A stretch of 64,000 nucleotides of DNA from Collinsella sp. Lineage in GTDB: Bacteria > Actinomycetota > Coriobacteriia > Coriobacteriales > Coriobacteriaceae. Position 1 is the first letter of the stretch, and every line of letters begins with the position of its first letter. The stretch spans positions 37,769-101,768 of the forward strand of contig DXML01000006.1 of the NCBI GenBank assembly GCA_019414205.1, read 5' to 3'. Shown piece after piece: positions 1-7,474 of this stretch. The position numbers were made by a program, and so were the translations under genes. The notes under the pieces were generated by a model. It ran no database searches and was not told where the DNA came from. It saw only the letters and a list, made by a program, of their open reading frames with translations.

Positions 1-292
1 GGCGAACCGAGACGACGCGCAGGACTACATTGGGCGCATCGCTAAGCTCCTCAAGCGTCGCTGGCATGCCGCCGCTCCCGATTTTTTGCGGGCAGGGAGT
101 GCCGTGCCGCAGGTGCTGGGCCCGGCTTCGTGTGTAATCGAGAGAGCCAAGGACCGTTACCGCTTCCATCTGCTTGTGAAGTCGCCCGTGGGGTACCATG
201 TCTCTGATGATATCGACGCCTGCCTCAAAGAGGTGGGCTCCGTGCGCGGCGTGAGCGTGAGCGTTGACGTCGACGCCTATGATTTGATGTAA
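1..292 (+). CDS. priA: Primosomal protein N' (PriA helicase), C-terminal fragment
   Basis: The window opens inside this gene; only the last 96 or so residues are present and the frame runs from base 2. PriA is the 3'-5' helicase that restarts stalled replication forks. The visible part carries the family's C-terminal signature: a VLGPA stretch, then RAKDRYRFHLLVKSP (the 'RYR..LL.K' strand) and a closing VDVDAYDLM. It is followed after 12 bases by def, a common neighbour of priA in actinobacteria and firmicutes. Assignment rests on the C-terminus alone. Confidence 0.85.
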   Translation, partial: ANRDDAQDYIGRIAKLLKRRWHAAAPDFLRAGSAVPQVLGPASCVIERAKDRYRFHLLVKSPVGYHVSDDIDACLKEVGSVRGVSVSVDVDAYDLM

Positions 293-304
293 CAACCTGA
301 AAGG

Positions 305-847
305 ATGGCCATGGAAGCCAACGGAATCGTACTGTCGCCCGACCCTCGTTTGCGCCAGGAGTGTGCCGTCATCGAGGAGATCACCCCGGCGATCGAGGCG
401 CTTGCCGAGAAGATGAAGAAGATGATGTTCGACAACGGCGGCTGCGGCCTGGCTGCTCCGCAGATCGGCGAGCTTATTCAGCTCGTCACCATCGACTGCG
501 ACTACAGCGACAAGAACGACTACGACCCCTACGTGCTCATCAACCCTGTCATTGTTGAGCAGAGTGACCATCTGGTGCCCTTTAGCGAGGGCTGCCTTTC
601 CATCCCTGGCATTAGCTGCGAGATCGAGCGTCCCGACCATGTCGTCGTCGAGGCGTACGACTTGGACGCTAACCTGATTCGCTACGAGGCTACGGGCGAC
701 CTGTTCTGCGTGTGCCTACAGCACGAGATCGATCACCTGCATGGCAACACTATGTTCGAGCGACTGAAGCCGATGCAGAGGATCAAGGCAGTCAAGGAGT
801 ACCAGGACGCCCTGGCCCGCGGCGCTCGACCGGGCGAGACGGAGTAG
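305..847 (+). CDS. def: Peptide deformylase
   Basis: Removes the N-formyl group from nascent polypeptides; a cytosolic metal-dependent hydrolase. At 180 aa it has all three family motifs: GCGLAAPQIG (motif 1), EGCLSIPG (motif 2, with the metal-binding Cys) and QHEIDHLHG (motif 3, the HExxH metal site). The start ATG is preceded by an AAAGG ribosome site; a second in-frame ATG lies two codons in. It sits between priA and fmt, the enzyme that adds the formyl group, a classical pairing. Confidence 0.97.
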   Translation: MAMEANGIVLSPDPRLRQECAVIEEITPAIEALAEKMKKMMFDNGGCGLAAPQIGELIQLVTIDCDYSDKNDYDPYVLINPVIVEQSDHLVPFSEGCLSIPGISCEIERPDHVVVEAYDLDANLIRYEATGDLFCVCLQHEIDHLHGNTMFERLKPMQRIKAVKEYQDALARGARPGETE

Positions 848-858
848 GTTAATTGTCC

Positions 859-960
859 GTCCCTGGGATGGGGCCCACACATATCATCCCGTGCTCAAAC
901 ATTCTCGCTTTGCTGCGAAACTGCGCGCGGGACGATATGTGTGGGCCCCATCCCAGGGAC
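859..960. repeat. 33-bp near-perfect inverted repeat between def and fmt
   Basis: Left arm 859-891 and right arm 928-960 are reverse complements over 33 bases with a single mismatch (a possible G-U pair in RNA), separated by a 36-base loop. The arms begin and end with GTCCCTGGGATGGGGCCCAC and its complement. No T-run follows, so it does not look like a simple intrinsic terminator. It begins 12 bases after the def stop. The rest of the def-fmt gap (961-1177) is T-rich and holds no gene that I can support. Confidence 0.85.
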
Positions 961-1177
961 TACGTTGTCGCTCTTCGTTTCGCCCGGGTGCCGTCGGGCC
1001 AGGGAGGGGCGTCTTCGCTGATAGGTGCTTTGTTGGGAGGGCTGCTTTTATGCGGCTCTTTCTTTGTTTTTGGGTATATTTGTTTCTGTTGAACTATTCT
1101 TGCGGCTGGGCGCGCTTGCGACCTAGAACGCTTTTTTGTAGCCGTCTCGGCTCGTTATTGAGAGGAGACTAACTTTT

Positions 1178-2098
1178 ATGCGTATTGTGTTTATGGGTAC
1201 GCCTGATTTTGCTGTGCCTTCTTTGACTTCGCTTGTTGAAGCTGGGAATGAGATTGCGCTTGTTGTTACTCGTCCTGATGCTGTTCGTGGGCGTGGTAAG
1301 AAGCTTGAGCCGTCTCCTGTTAAGGCTAAGGCGCTCGAGCTTGGTTTACCTGTTGTTGAGGCTAATCGTATGACGCCTGAGGTTGTTGAGGTGCTCCAGG
1401 CTGCCCAGGCTGATATTTTCTGTGTGGCTGCCTATGGTTGCATTTTGCCCGATGAGGTGCTGCATATGGCGCCGCTTGGTATTGTGAATGTTCATGCTTC
1501 GCTGCTGCCTCGTTGGCGTGGGGCTGCTCCTATTCAGCGTGCCATTCTTGCTGGTGATGAGATTGCTGGCGTTTCTATTATGCGCATTGGGCATGGCGTG
1601 GATACCGGCGCCTATTGTGCGCAGGCCTCGACCTCGGTTGCCGGTAAGCATGCCGAGGCGCTGACTTTGGAGCTCGCTGAGCTCGGCGGCAAACTGCTTG
1701 CCGATACGCTTCCTTCTCTTGCCGATGGCACCGCCGTGTGGATCGAACAGGATGAGTCGCTCGTCACTCATGCTGCCAAGATTTCTAAGCAGGAAATGCG
1801 CTTGGATCCGCAAATGGCGGCGCTTGATTGCGTGCGTCATGTGCTGGCCTCTTCCGATACCGCGCCTGCTCGTTGCGTGATTGCCGGCAAGACCGTGCGT
1901 GTGCTCGATGCTGCGGCGGCTGATGTGTCGCTTGGCGAGGGTCAGGTTCTCGTTCAGGCTAAGCGTGTTTACCTTGGCCTTTCCGATGGCTCGGTTGAGT
2001 TGCTCGAGGTTAAGCCTGATGGCAAGCGTGCTATGGCCGCTTCTGCTTGGGCTGCTGGCCTGCAGGGTGCCGATCTTTCGTGGGGTGTTTTGTCATGA
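1178..2098 (+). CDS. fmt: Methionyl-tRNA formyltransferase
   Basis: Formylates initiator Met-tRNA with 10-formyl-THF. At 306 aa it is the normal length: N-terminal Rossmann domain starting MRIVFMGTPDFAVPSL, the catalytic NVHASLLPRWRGAAPIQ segment near residues 107-123, and a C-terminal OB-like domain. The ATG at 1178 follows a GAGAGGAG ribosome site. The stop overlaps the rsmB start (ATGA), so the two are translationally coupled. The first half uses mostly T-ending codons (GTT, GCT, CGT), unlike the GC-ending use of def and the glg genes. Confidence 0.97.
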   Translation: MRIVFMGTPDFAVPSLTSLVEAGNEIALVVTRPDAVRGRGKKLEPSPVKAKALELGLPVVEANRMTPEVVEVLQAAQADIFCVAAYGCILPDEVLHMAPLGIVNVHASLLPRWRGAAPIQRAILAGDEIAGVSIMRIGHGVDTGAYCAQASTSVAGKHAEALTLELAELGGKLLADTLPSLADGTAVWIEQDESLVTHAAKISKQEMRLDPQMAALDCVRHVLASSDTAPARCVIAGKTVRVLDAAAADVSLGEGQVLVQAKRVYLGLSDGSVELLEVKPDGKRAMAASAWAAGLQGADLSWGVLS

Positions 2099-3495
2099 GC
2101 AAGCTGTCTCCCGCGCGCAAGCTTGCGCTCGATGTGCTGATGGAGGCCGATCGCCGCGGCATGTATGCACGCGACGTGCTGTCCTCTCGCGCATCGGCCA
2201 AGGCTATTGACCAGCGCGATTCCGCTTTTGCCGCCCGCTTGGCGCTGGGTGTTGCCGCCACGCAGGGTATTTTGGACGAGCTGCTCGACCAGTTTCTCGT
2301 TAAGCCTAAAAAGGTTGCGCCGCGTGTTCGTATGGCGCTTCGTATCTCGGCCTTCGAGATGCTCTATCTGCATACGCCGGGCCGCATCGCCGTTAGTCAG
2401 GGGGTTGAGCTCGTTCGCAGTGGTGCTAAGTCCGCCGCTGGCTTGGCCAATGCTGTACTGCATAAGGTTGCAGACAATGTTGAGGACTTTGCTACTGCGT
2501 CCGATGTGGATGAGTCTGAGCGACGCTTGGTTCGTCTGTCGCGCCTGATGGGTCTTCCTCGCTGGCTGTGCGCTCGCATTATGGCTTCGTTTGACACTCC
2601 AGAGGGTGCGCTCGGCTTCGCCGGCAATCTGGCGCCCGCGCCGCTCGCTTTGCACGAGAACGCCTTTGCAACCAAACCTGATCCGTACCTATCGCAGCTT
2701 GTGGCGCCTGTGTTCCCTGGCTGTCATGCTCCGGTCGATGCTCAGGTTACGGTTGCGTCGGGCGTATTTGAGCGTGCTGCTGCCGTGGCCTCGGACCTTA
2801 ACGCCCAGCTTATCGCCACAGCTGCCACGCGCCCTGGTAGCTGCCTTGAGATTGGTGCCGGCCGTGGCACCAAGACCTATGTGATGATGTGCCAGGCCAA
2901 GCGTGCGGGCTATGAGCGTCAGCATACGGCGCTCGATCTGCATGATCGCAAGTGCGATCTGAATCTCGCTCGTCTGCATAAGGCCGGTATTCAGGGCGTT
3001 CGCACGGTTTCGGGTGATGCCTGCGAGCTTGATGAAGTGCTCACATCGTTTGATGCCATGCTTGGCGAGCCGGTTAAGTTCGACACAGTCTTTATCGATG
3101 CGCCGTGCTCTGGCACCGGAACCATGCGTCGTCATCCAGAGATCCCGTGGCGCCTGACCGAAAAGGATGTGACGGTTGAGCTGCCCATGCTGCAGCTGAC
3201 GATGCTCAAAGAGGCTGCTGCCCGCGTGGCTGCCGGCGGCGAGCTCATCTATGCGACGTGCTCGGTCTTCGACGAGGAGAACACGCAGGTGGTGGACGCT
3301 TTCCTGAACTCTCCCGAGGGTGCCAGCTTTAGCGTGGCACCGCTTTCCGAGGCGCAGATCCTGCAACTCCCCGAGTTCGATCAGGCCAAGAAGCTCGTCT
3401 CCGTACGCCAAAACGCTCGAGGCTTCTTCCAAAGCGTGCCGGTAAACGCCGACTCCTACGATGGCCACTTTTGCGCCCGCCTGGTCCGCAAGTAA
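2095..3495 (+). CDS. rsmB: 16S rRNA m5C967 methyltransferase RsmB/Sun
   Basis: S-adenosylmethionine-dependent cytosine-5 methyltransferase of 16S rRNA. The 466-aa protein has an N-terminal NusB-like RNA-binding domain (residues about 1-140) and a C-terminal Rossmann MTase domain: SAM loop CLEIGAGRGTKT, FIDAPCSGTGTMRRHPEIPW (motif IV Cys) and IYATCSVFDEEN (motif VI catalytic Cys). The start ATG at 2095 overlaps the fmt stop; upstream in-frame starts lie inside fmt and are unlikely. The def-fmt-rsmB order is widely conserved. Confidence 0.95.
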   Translation: MSKLSPARKLALDVLMEADRRGMYARDVLSSRASAKAIDQRDSAFAARLALGVAATQGILDELLDQFLVKPKKVAPRVRMALRISAFEMLYLHTPGRIAVSQGVELVRSGAKSAAGLANAVLHKVADNVEDFATASDVDESERRLVRLSRLMGLPRWLCARIMASFDTPEGALGFAGNLAPAPLALHENAFATKPDPYLSQLVAPVFPGCHAPVDAQVTVASGVFERAAAVASDLNAQLIATAATRPGSCLEIGAGRGTKTYVMMCQAKRAGYERQHTALDLHDRKCDLNLARLHKAGIQGVRTVSGDACELDEVLTSFDAMLGEPVKFDTVFIDAPCSGTGTMRRHPEIPWRLTEKDVTVELPMLQLTMLKEAAARVAAGGELIYATCSVFDEENTQVVDAFLNSPEGASFSVAPLSEAQILQLPEFDQAKKLVSVRQNARGFFQSVPVNADSYDGHFCARLVRK

Positions 3496-3502
3496 CGACT
3501 AA

Positions 3503-3567
3503 GTTGCGGTGAAATAGGGATTGAATAGCGGCTTCTGCCCGCTAAACAGTCCTTATTTCACCGTAAC
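3503..3567. terminator. Inverted repeat after rsmB
   Basis: GTTGCGGTGAAATA near 3504 pairs with TATTTCACCGTAAC ending near 3567, with further pairing of TAGCGG and CCCGCTA inside, making a long imperfect hairpin straight after the rsmB stop. There is no clear U-tract, so termination is inferred from position. Confidence 0.5.
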
Positions 3568-3593
3568 TCATAAGGAAACCTGGGCAGCTAAAG

Positions 3594-3631
3594 AATCAGC
3601 CCCGCGATTGGTGTTGGTCGCGGGGCTGATT
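3594..3631 (-). terminator. Intrinsic terminator of the fmdB-like gene
   Basis: A perfect 14-bp stem, AATCAGCCCCGCGA at 3594-3607 with its complement at 3618-3631 and a 10-base loop. Read on the - strand it follows the zinc-ribbon gene and is trailed by TTCTTT. It may also stop + strand transcripts leaving rsmB. Confidence 0.75.
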
Positions 3632-3636
3632 GGTTT

Positions 3637-3873
3637 CTAGTGGCTGTGCGGGCAGTTGGCGCAGCAGCCGCTGGTGGCGCTGGTGCTGGAGCCGCCGCTT
3701 CGCTGGTCGGTGTTGTAGAAGCCGCTGCCCTCAAACTTGATGCCGCTAGCCGAGAACGTCTTGGCCGCCGGGGCACCGCAGCTCGGGCACACGACCTCGG
3801 GAGTCTCGGACATGGGATGCTCAACCTCAAACACGTTGCCGCAGCTCGAGCACTTGTAATCGTAGCGCGCCAT
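3637..3873 (-). CDS. FmdB-family zinc ribbon protein
   Basis: A 78-aa protein with the FmdB/CxxC_CxxC_SSSS signature: MARYDYKCSSCGNVFEVEH at the N-terminus, a second CPSCG pair near residue 30, and a Gly/Ser-rich tail ending CCANCPHSH with extra Cys and His. The role of the family is unclear; it is named after a gene near formamidase and may have a regulatory role. AAGGAAG lies 5 bases before the ATG. It is the last gene of the - strand glycogen block, but the 88-base gap and different content suggest its own promoter. Confidence 0.85.
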   Translation of the reverse strand: MARYDYKCSSCGNVFEVEHPMSETPEVVCPSCGAPAAKTFSASGIKFEGSGFYNTDQRSGGSSTSATSGCCANCPHSH

Positions 3874-3961
3874 AATACTTCCTTTTCAGCACAAAGCGGG
3901 CAGATTACTCTGCCCGCAAAAATTCAAACGTCTGTAACTGTACCCTATATCGGGGGTTTTA

Positions 3962-6900
3962 TCACGCTTCGCCCCAGAATCTATGCGTGTTGCGCAGGAG
4001 CTGTGCGGTTTTGCCCTCAGCGGCCGCAACGTCGGCCTCGTCAGCCTGCCAGGTCCAGTTGCCCGTGGCCACGCCCGGTACGTTCATGCGCGTGTCGTCG
4101 CCAAGCCCCAGCACGTCCTGCAGCGGCATCATCACCAGGGGAGCGTCGCTTGTCAGCGCGTCGCTCATCAGCTTGGCTGCCACCTCAACACCGCTCGGCT
4201 CGTCGCCGCCCGCAAAGGAGCGCGTGCACCAACCGGCGAGCGTCGACGTGTCGTGCGTTGAGGTGTACAGAATCTTGCCCGGCGTGGGTTGCACGCCGTT
4301 GCGGACGTCGTAATCGCTAAACTCCAGTACGTCCATACCAGGGAAGCCGCAAGTCGAAGCCATGGCGCGAACGCCGGGCGTCAGGTAGCCCAGGTCCTCG
4401 GCGATAAAGTTGAGCGGCCCCAGCTCGTCATAGGCGGTCTGGAACAGGTCCTTGCCCGGGCCTGCCAGCCAACGCCCTTCGGCGCAAGCCTTGCCAGCGG
4501 GGATACTGAAGTAGCTGTGGAAGCCCAGGAAGTGATCCAGACGCACGCGGTCGTAGAGCGAGAACGCACGACGTAGGCGATCCATCCACCAGCTATAGCC
4601 GTTCTGCTTCATGTGGTCCCAGCGGAACGTCGGGTTGCCCCACACCTGACCCTCGGGCGCAAAGTTGTCGGGCGGCGCACCGGAGATCTCGATTGCCTTG
4701 CCGGTATCGGATAGCCAGAAGTTCTCGGGTTCGCTCCACGCATCTGCCGAATCGTCGGACACGTACATAGGAATATCGCCGATGACCTCGATGCCCCTCT
4801 TGTGCGCGTAGTTCATGAGCTCGCACCAGGCTAGGTCAAAGCGGTACTGCATGTACGCCTGCAGCTCTGCCTCATCGTGGAAACGCTTGTCGTCAATCAG
4901 GTGCTCGTTGTAGCGCGCGACATCCGCCGGCCAATCGTGGCGCGACTCGCCCTCAAAGTACTTCTTAACGGCCGTGTAGACGCAGTATTTCTCGAGCCAA
5001 TCGGCGTTGCGATGTTTAAACGCGGTGTAGAGCGGATCGGCATCTTCGCCGCCACGGGCCTTCCAAGTCTCAAAGTCGGCCGCCAGCTCCTCTTGGCTCT
5101 CGGGCAGCAGGTCAATATTGCCCGCAAAGGCCGAAGGCCCGGCGTAAGGGGAGCGGAAGAAGTCCGTTGGGTTGACAGGCAGGACCTGCCAGTAGCGCAT
5201 GCCCATAGCGGACAGATGGTCGATAAAGCGACGCGTGGGTGCGCCGATCGTGCCGGGCTTGCCGTCATCGGTCGGTACCGAGGTGATATGGCACACAACG
5301 CCCGCGCCGTGATCGAGCGGCTCCTGCAGGCGCTGCTCGGCATGGTGATAGATGATCGACGAGCCCAGTGGATATAAATCGAGCGTGACCGTGCCGTTGT
5401 GGATCTCGCACTCGTGACCGCTGATCACGTCACTCGCGCATTCGGCGAGCGCCGGAATCGTCACGCGGTGCGAATTGCGCAGACTACGGTTGATGATAAC
5501 CGTCGCGGACTCGCCATCCTTGCCCGTGCGGTTGTATGCCAGCACCTCGTCGTTGAGCGCGAAGGCCTTGATCTCGCCGTCGATCATAAACGGCAGTGCG
5601 CGGCGTACGGCGGAGGCGTTTTTGACAATAGCCAGCGTGTCGAAGTCGTGCAGTTGGTCCTTGGTCGGCAGGGTGCGGCGGTTGCCCGGATCGGTTAGAC
5701 CCTCCAGGCCGTATTCGTCGCCGTAGTAGATCGAAGGCACGCCGGGGAAGGTCATCTGCATGAGCGTGGCGAGCCAAAAACGGCTCTTGGCCAGGCCCAT
5801 CGAGTTCTCGTCCAGGCGCCATTTGCTGCGCTCGCACTCGGGCAGCTGCGACTCGTCGGGGCCGCCGCCGAGCACCGAGATAATGCGCGGACGGTCGTGG
5901 CTCGAAAGTAGATTAAGCGCGCAAGACAGGGCCTCACGCGGATAGTTCTCTCGGAGGGTCTCGATATCTTCAGCAGCTTGGTAAGCGTTTTTGTAGCCCA
6001 TCAAAAAGCCGATGACCATGTCGCGGAAGGGGTAATCCATAGCCGAGTCGAGCTCGGAGCCTTGTAGGTAGCGACGCAGATGACCGTAGCTGATCTTGTT
6101 GGAGGCGTCTTCCCAGACTTCGCCGAGCAACAGTGCATCAGGCTTTTCGGCAAGTACTGCCTTTTTGATCTCGGCCAGGAAGTCGTCGGAAAGCTCGTCA
6201 GCGACGTCCAGGCGCCAGCCATGAGCGCCGGCACGTAGCCATTTACGGATCACGCCGTCCTTGCCCAGAAGCCGCTCGCGTACCAGCTCGGAGCTCTCAT
6301 TGATGGCGGGCATGTTGCCCACGCCCCACCAGCAGTCGTACGAGCCGTCCTCGTGGAAATAAAACGCATCGCGCCACGGCGAGTCCTTGCTCTGCCACGC
6401 GCCCACGCCGGGGTAGTTGCCGTAGCGGTTGAAATAGATGGAGTCGTCACCCGTATGGTTAAAGACGCCGTCCAGGATGATGGAGATACCCAGCTTCTCG
6501 GCTGCCTGGCACAGCTCGGTAAAGTCCTGCTCGGTGCCCAGGATTGGGTCGATCTTGGTGTAGTCGGCCGTGTCGTAGCGGTGGTTGCTCGCGGCTTCAA
6601 AAATGGGGTTGAGGTAGATGGCTGTAAATCCCAGCTCGGCGATGCGAGGCAGGTCTTCCTGGATGCCCTTGAGCGACCCGCCGTAGAAGTCCCAGGTTTT
6701 GATGGAGCCGTCCTCGGCGCGCTCGTACACGGGCGGCTCGTTCCAGTCCTCGACCATCCGGCGCTGTATGCCCTTGCGCGGTTTTTCGACCTCGGCCAGC
6801 GTGCGCTCGCGCCAGTTTTCGTCGCGGGCATAACGGTCGGGGAAGATCTGGTACACCATGCCGCGCTCGTACCAGGTGGGGCGGTTCTCGCGGTGCTTAT

Positions 6901-7258
6901 AGACGGTAATCTGGAAGGACGGAACCTCGGCGTAGTCGTAAGTTACGCCCTCGCCACCGGTGCGGCCTTGCGGTGCGCCCAGACGAACCTCGGGCTGGCC
7001 CTCGATATTGCAGATAAAGCTGTACCAGATAAGACAGGGCTCGGTACACTCAAGCTCTACGGTAAATATGCCGTCGCCTTCGTGCGTCATGGGATACCGA
7101 GACTCACCGATCTCATCGACCCAGGTGCGCAACGTAAGCGTTGCCTGGTTGGGATCGGCATCCTCCAAGATCACCGAGAGCGAAACGGAAGTTCCTGTGG
7201 TCACAGCGCCAAACGGAGTGCGAAACTGCGGCAGACGGCTGTTGTGTATCAATCTCAT
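3962..7258 (-). CDS. Fusion of GH13 alpha-amylase-type glycosidase and GH77 4-alpha-glucanotransferase
   Basis: About 1098 aa in three parts. Residues 1-120 resemble an N-terminal starch-binding (CBM34-like) domain. A GH13 domain of the neopullulanase/cyclomaltodextrinase type follows, with GWRLDVADE (nucleophile Asp about 349), LLGEVWED (acid Glu about 380) and LLSSHDRPR. From about residue 638 there is a complete GH77 (MalQ) domain with RLDHFLGFHSYF (about 907), FIAEDLGYL (about 954) and STHDTSTLAGW (about 1002). All catalytic residues of both enzymes are present. It should hydrolyse and disproportionate maltodextrins released from glycogen. The start at 7258 gives the usual family N-terminus MRLIHNSRLPQFRTPFGAV; longer starts at 7312 and 7354 lack a ribosome site. 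Confidence 0.9.
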   Translation of the reverse strand: MRLIHNSRLPQFRTPFGAVTTGTSVSLSVILEDADPNQATLTLRTWVDEIGESRYPMTHEGDGIFTVELECTEPCLIWYSFICNIEGQPEVRLGAPQGRTGGEGVTYDYAEVPSFQITVYKHRENRPTWYERGMVYQIFPDRYARDENWRERTLAEVEKPRKGIQRRMVEDWNEPPVYERAEDGSIKTWDFYGGSLKGIQEDLPRIAELGFTAIYLNPIFEAASNHRYDTADYTKIDPILGTEQDFTELCQAAEKLGISIILDGVFNHTGDDSIYFNRYGNYPGVGAWQSKDSPWRDAFYFHEDGSYDCWWGVGNMPAINESSELVRERLLGKDGVIRKWLRAGAHGWRLDVADELSDDFLAEIKKAVLAEKPDALLLGEVWEDASNKISYGHLRRYLQGSELDSAMDYPFRDMVIGFLMGYKNAYQAAEDIETLRENYPREALSCALNLLSSHDRPRIISVLGGGPDESQLPECERSKWRLDENSMGLAKSRFWLATLMQMTFPGVPSIYYGDEYGLEGLTDPGNRRTLPTKDQLHDFDTLAIVKNASAVRRALPFMIDGEIKAFALNDEVLAYNRTGKDGESATVIINRSLRNSHRVTIPALAECASDVISGHECEIHNGTVTLDLYPLGSSIIYHHAEQRLQEPLDHGAGVVCHITSVPTDDGKPGTIGAPTRRFIDHLSAMGMRYWQVLPVNPTDFFRSPYAGPSAFAGNIDLLPESQEELAADFETWKARGGEDADPLYTAFKHRNADWLEKYCVYTAVKKYFEGESRHDWPADVARYNEHLIDDKRFHDEAELQAYMQYRFDLAWCELMNYAHKRGIEVIGDIPMYVSDDSADAWSEPENFWLSDTGKAIEISGAPPDNFAPEGQVWGNPTFRWDHMKQNGYSWWMDRLRRAFSLYDRVRLDHFLGFHSYFSIPAGKACAEGRWLAGPGKDLFQTAYDELGPLNFIAEDLGYLTPGVRAMASTCGFPGMDVLEFSDYDVRNGVQPTPGKILYTSTHDTSTLAGWCTRSFAGGDEPSGVEVAAKLMSDALTSDAPLVMMPLQDVLGLGDDTRMNVPGVATGNWTWQADEADVAAAEGKTAQLLRNTHRFWGEA

Positions 7259-7355
7259 AATACGGTCCAGTTCAATAGAATCACGGCCTGCGGGCCATGG
7301 CTTTACGCACATGTTGTAACTATATCTTTTGTACACAGGCTGTATAAACAACATC

Positions 7356-7399
7356 CGTTTACCATCGGCGAACGGTTGTCCTAGAAAATCGTTTTACCA
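7356..7399. promoter_or_regulatory. GTTTTACC operator-like sites upstream of the GH13-GH77 gene
   Basis: CGTTTACCA at 7356-7364 and CGTTTTACCA at 7390-7399 lie just upstream of the GH13-GH77 gene. The same motif recurs upstream of glgB (17265-17348). A CG-centred AT-rich half-site of this form is typical of LacI-family regulators of sugar genes. The regulator is not in the window. Confidence 0.5.
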
Positions 7400-7413
7400 C
7401 TACCTACAGAGAA

Positions 7414-7436
7414 GGGGCGCCCGGTTGGAGCGCCCC
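7414..7436 (-). terminator. Hairpin terminator after glgA
   Basis: GGGGCGC at 7414-7420 pairs with GCGCCCC at 7430-7436 with a 9-base loop. On the - strand it lies just past the glgA stop and is followed by TTCTCT, a weak U-rich tail. It separates glgA from the promoter region of the GH13-GH77 gene. Confidence 0.65.
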
Positions 7437-7474
7437 TTGCTTAGGGTTTGATGAGGTTTTGAATCGTCTGTATG

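Noticed and set aside
853..1172. Small proteins between def and fmt
   Set aside because: The frames run through the 33-bp inverted repeat, have no ribosome site and look like no known protein.
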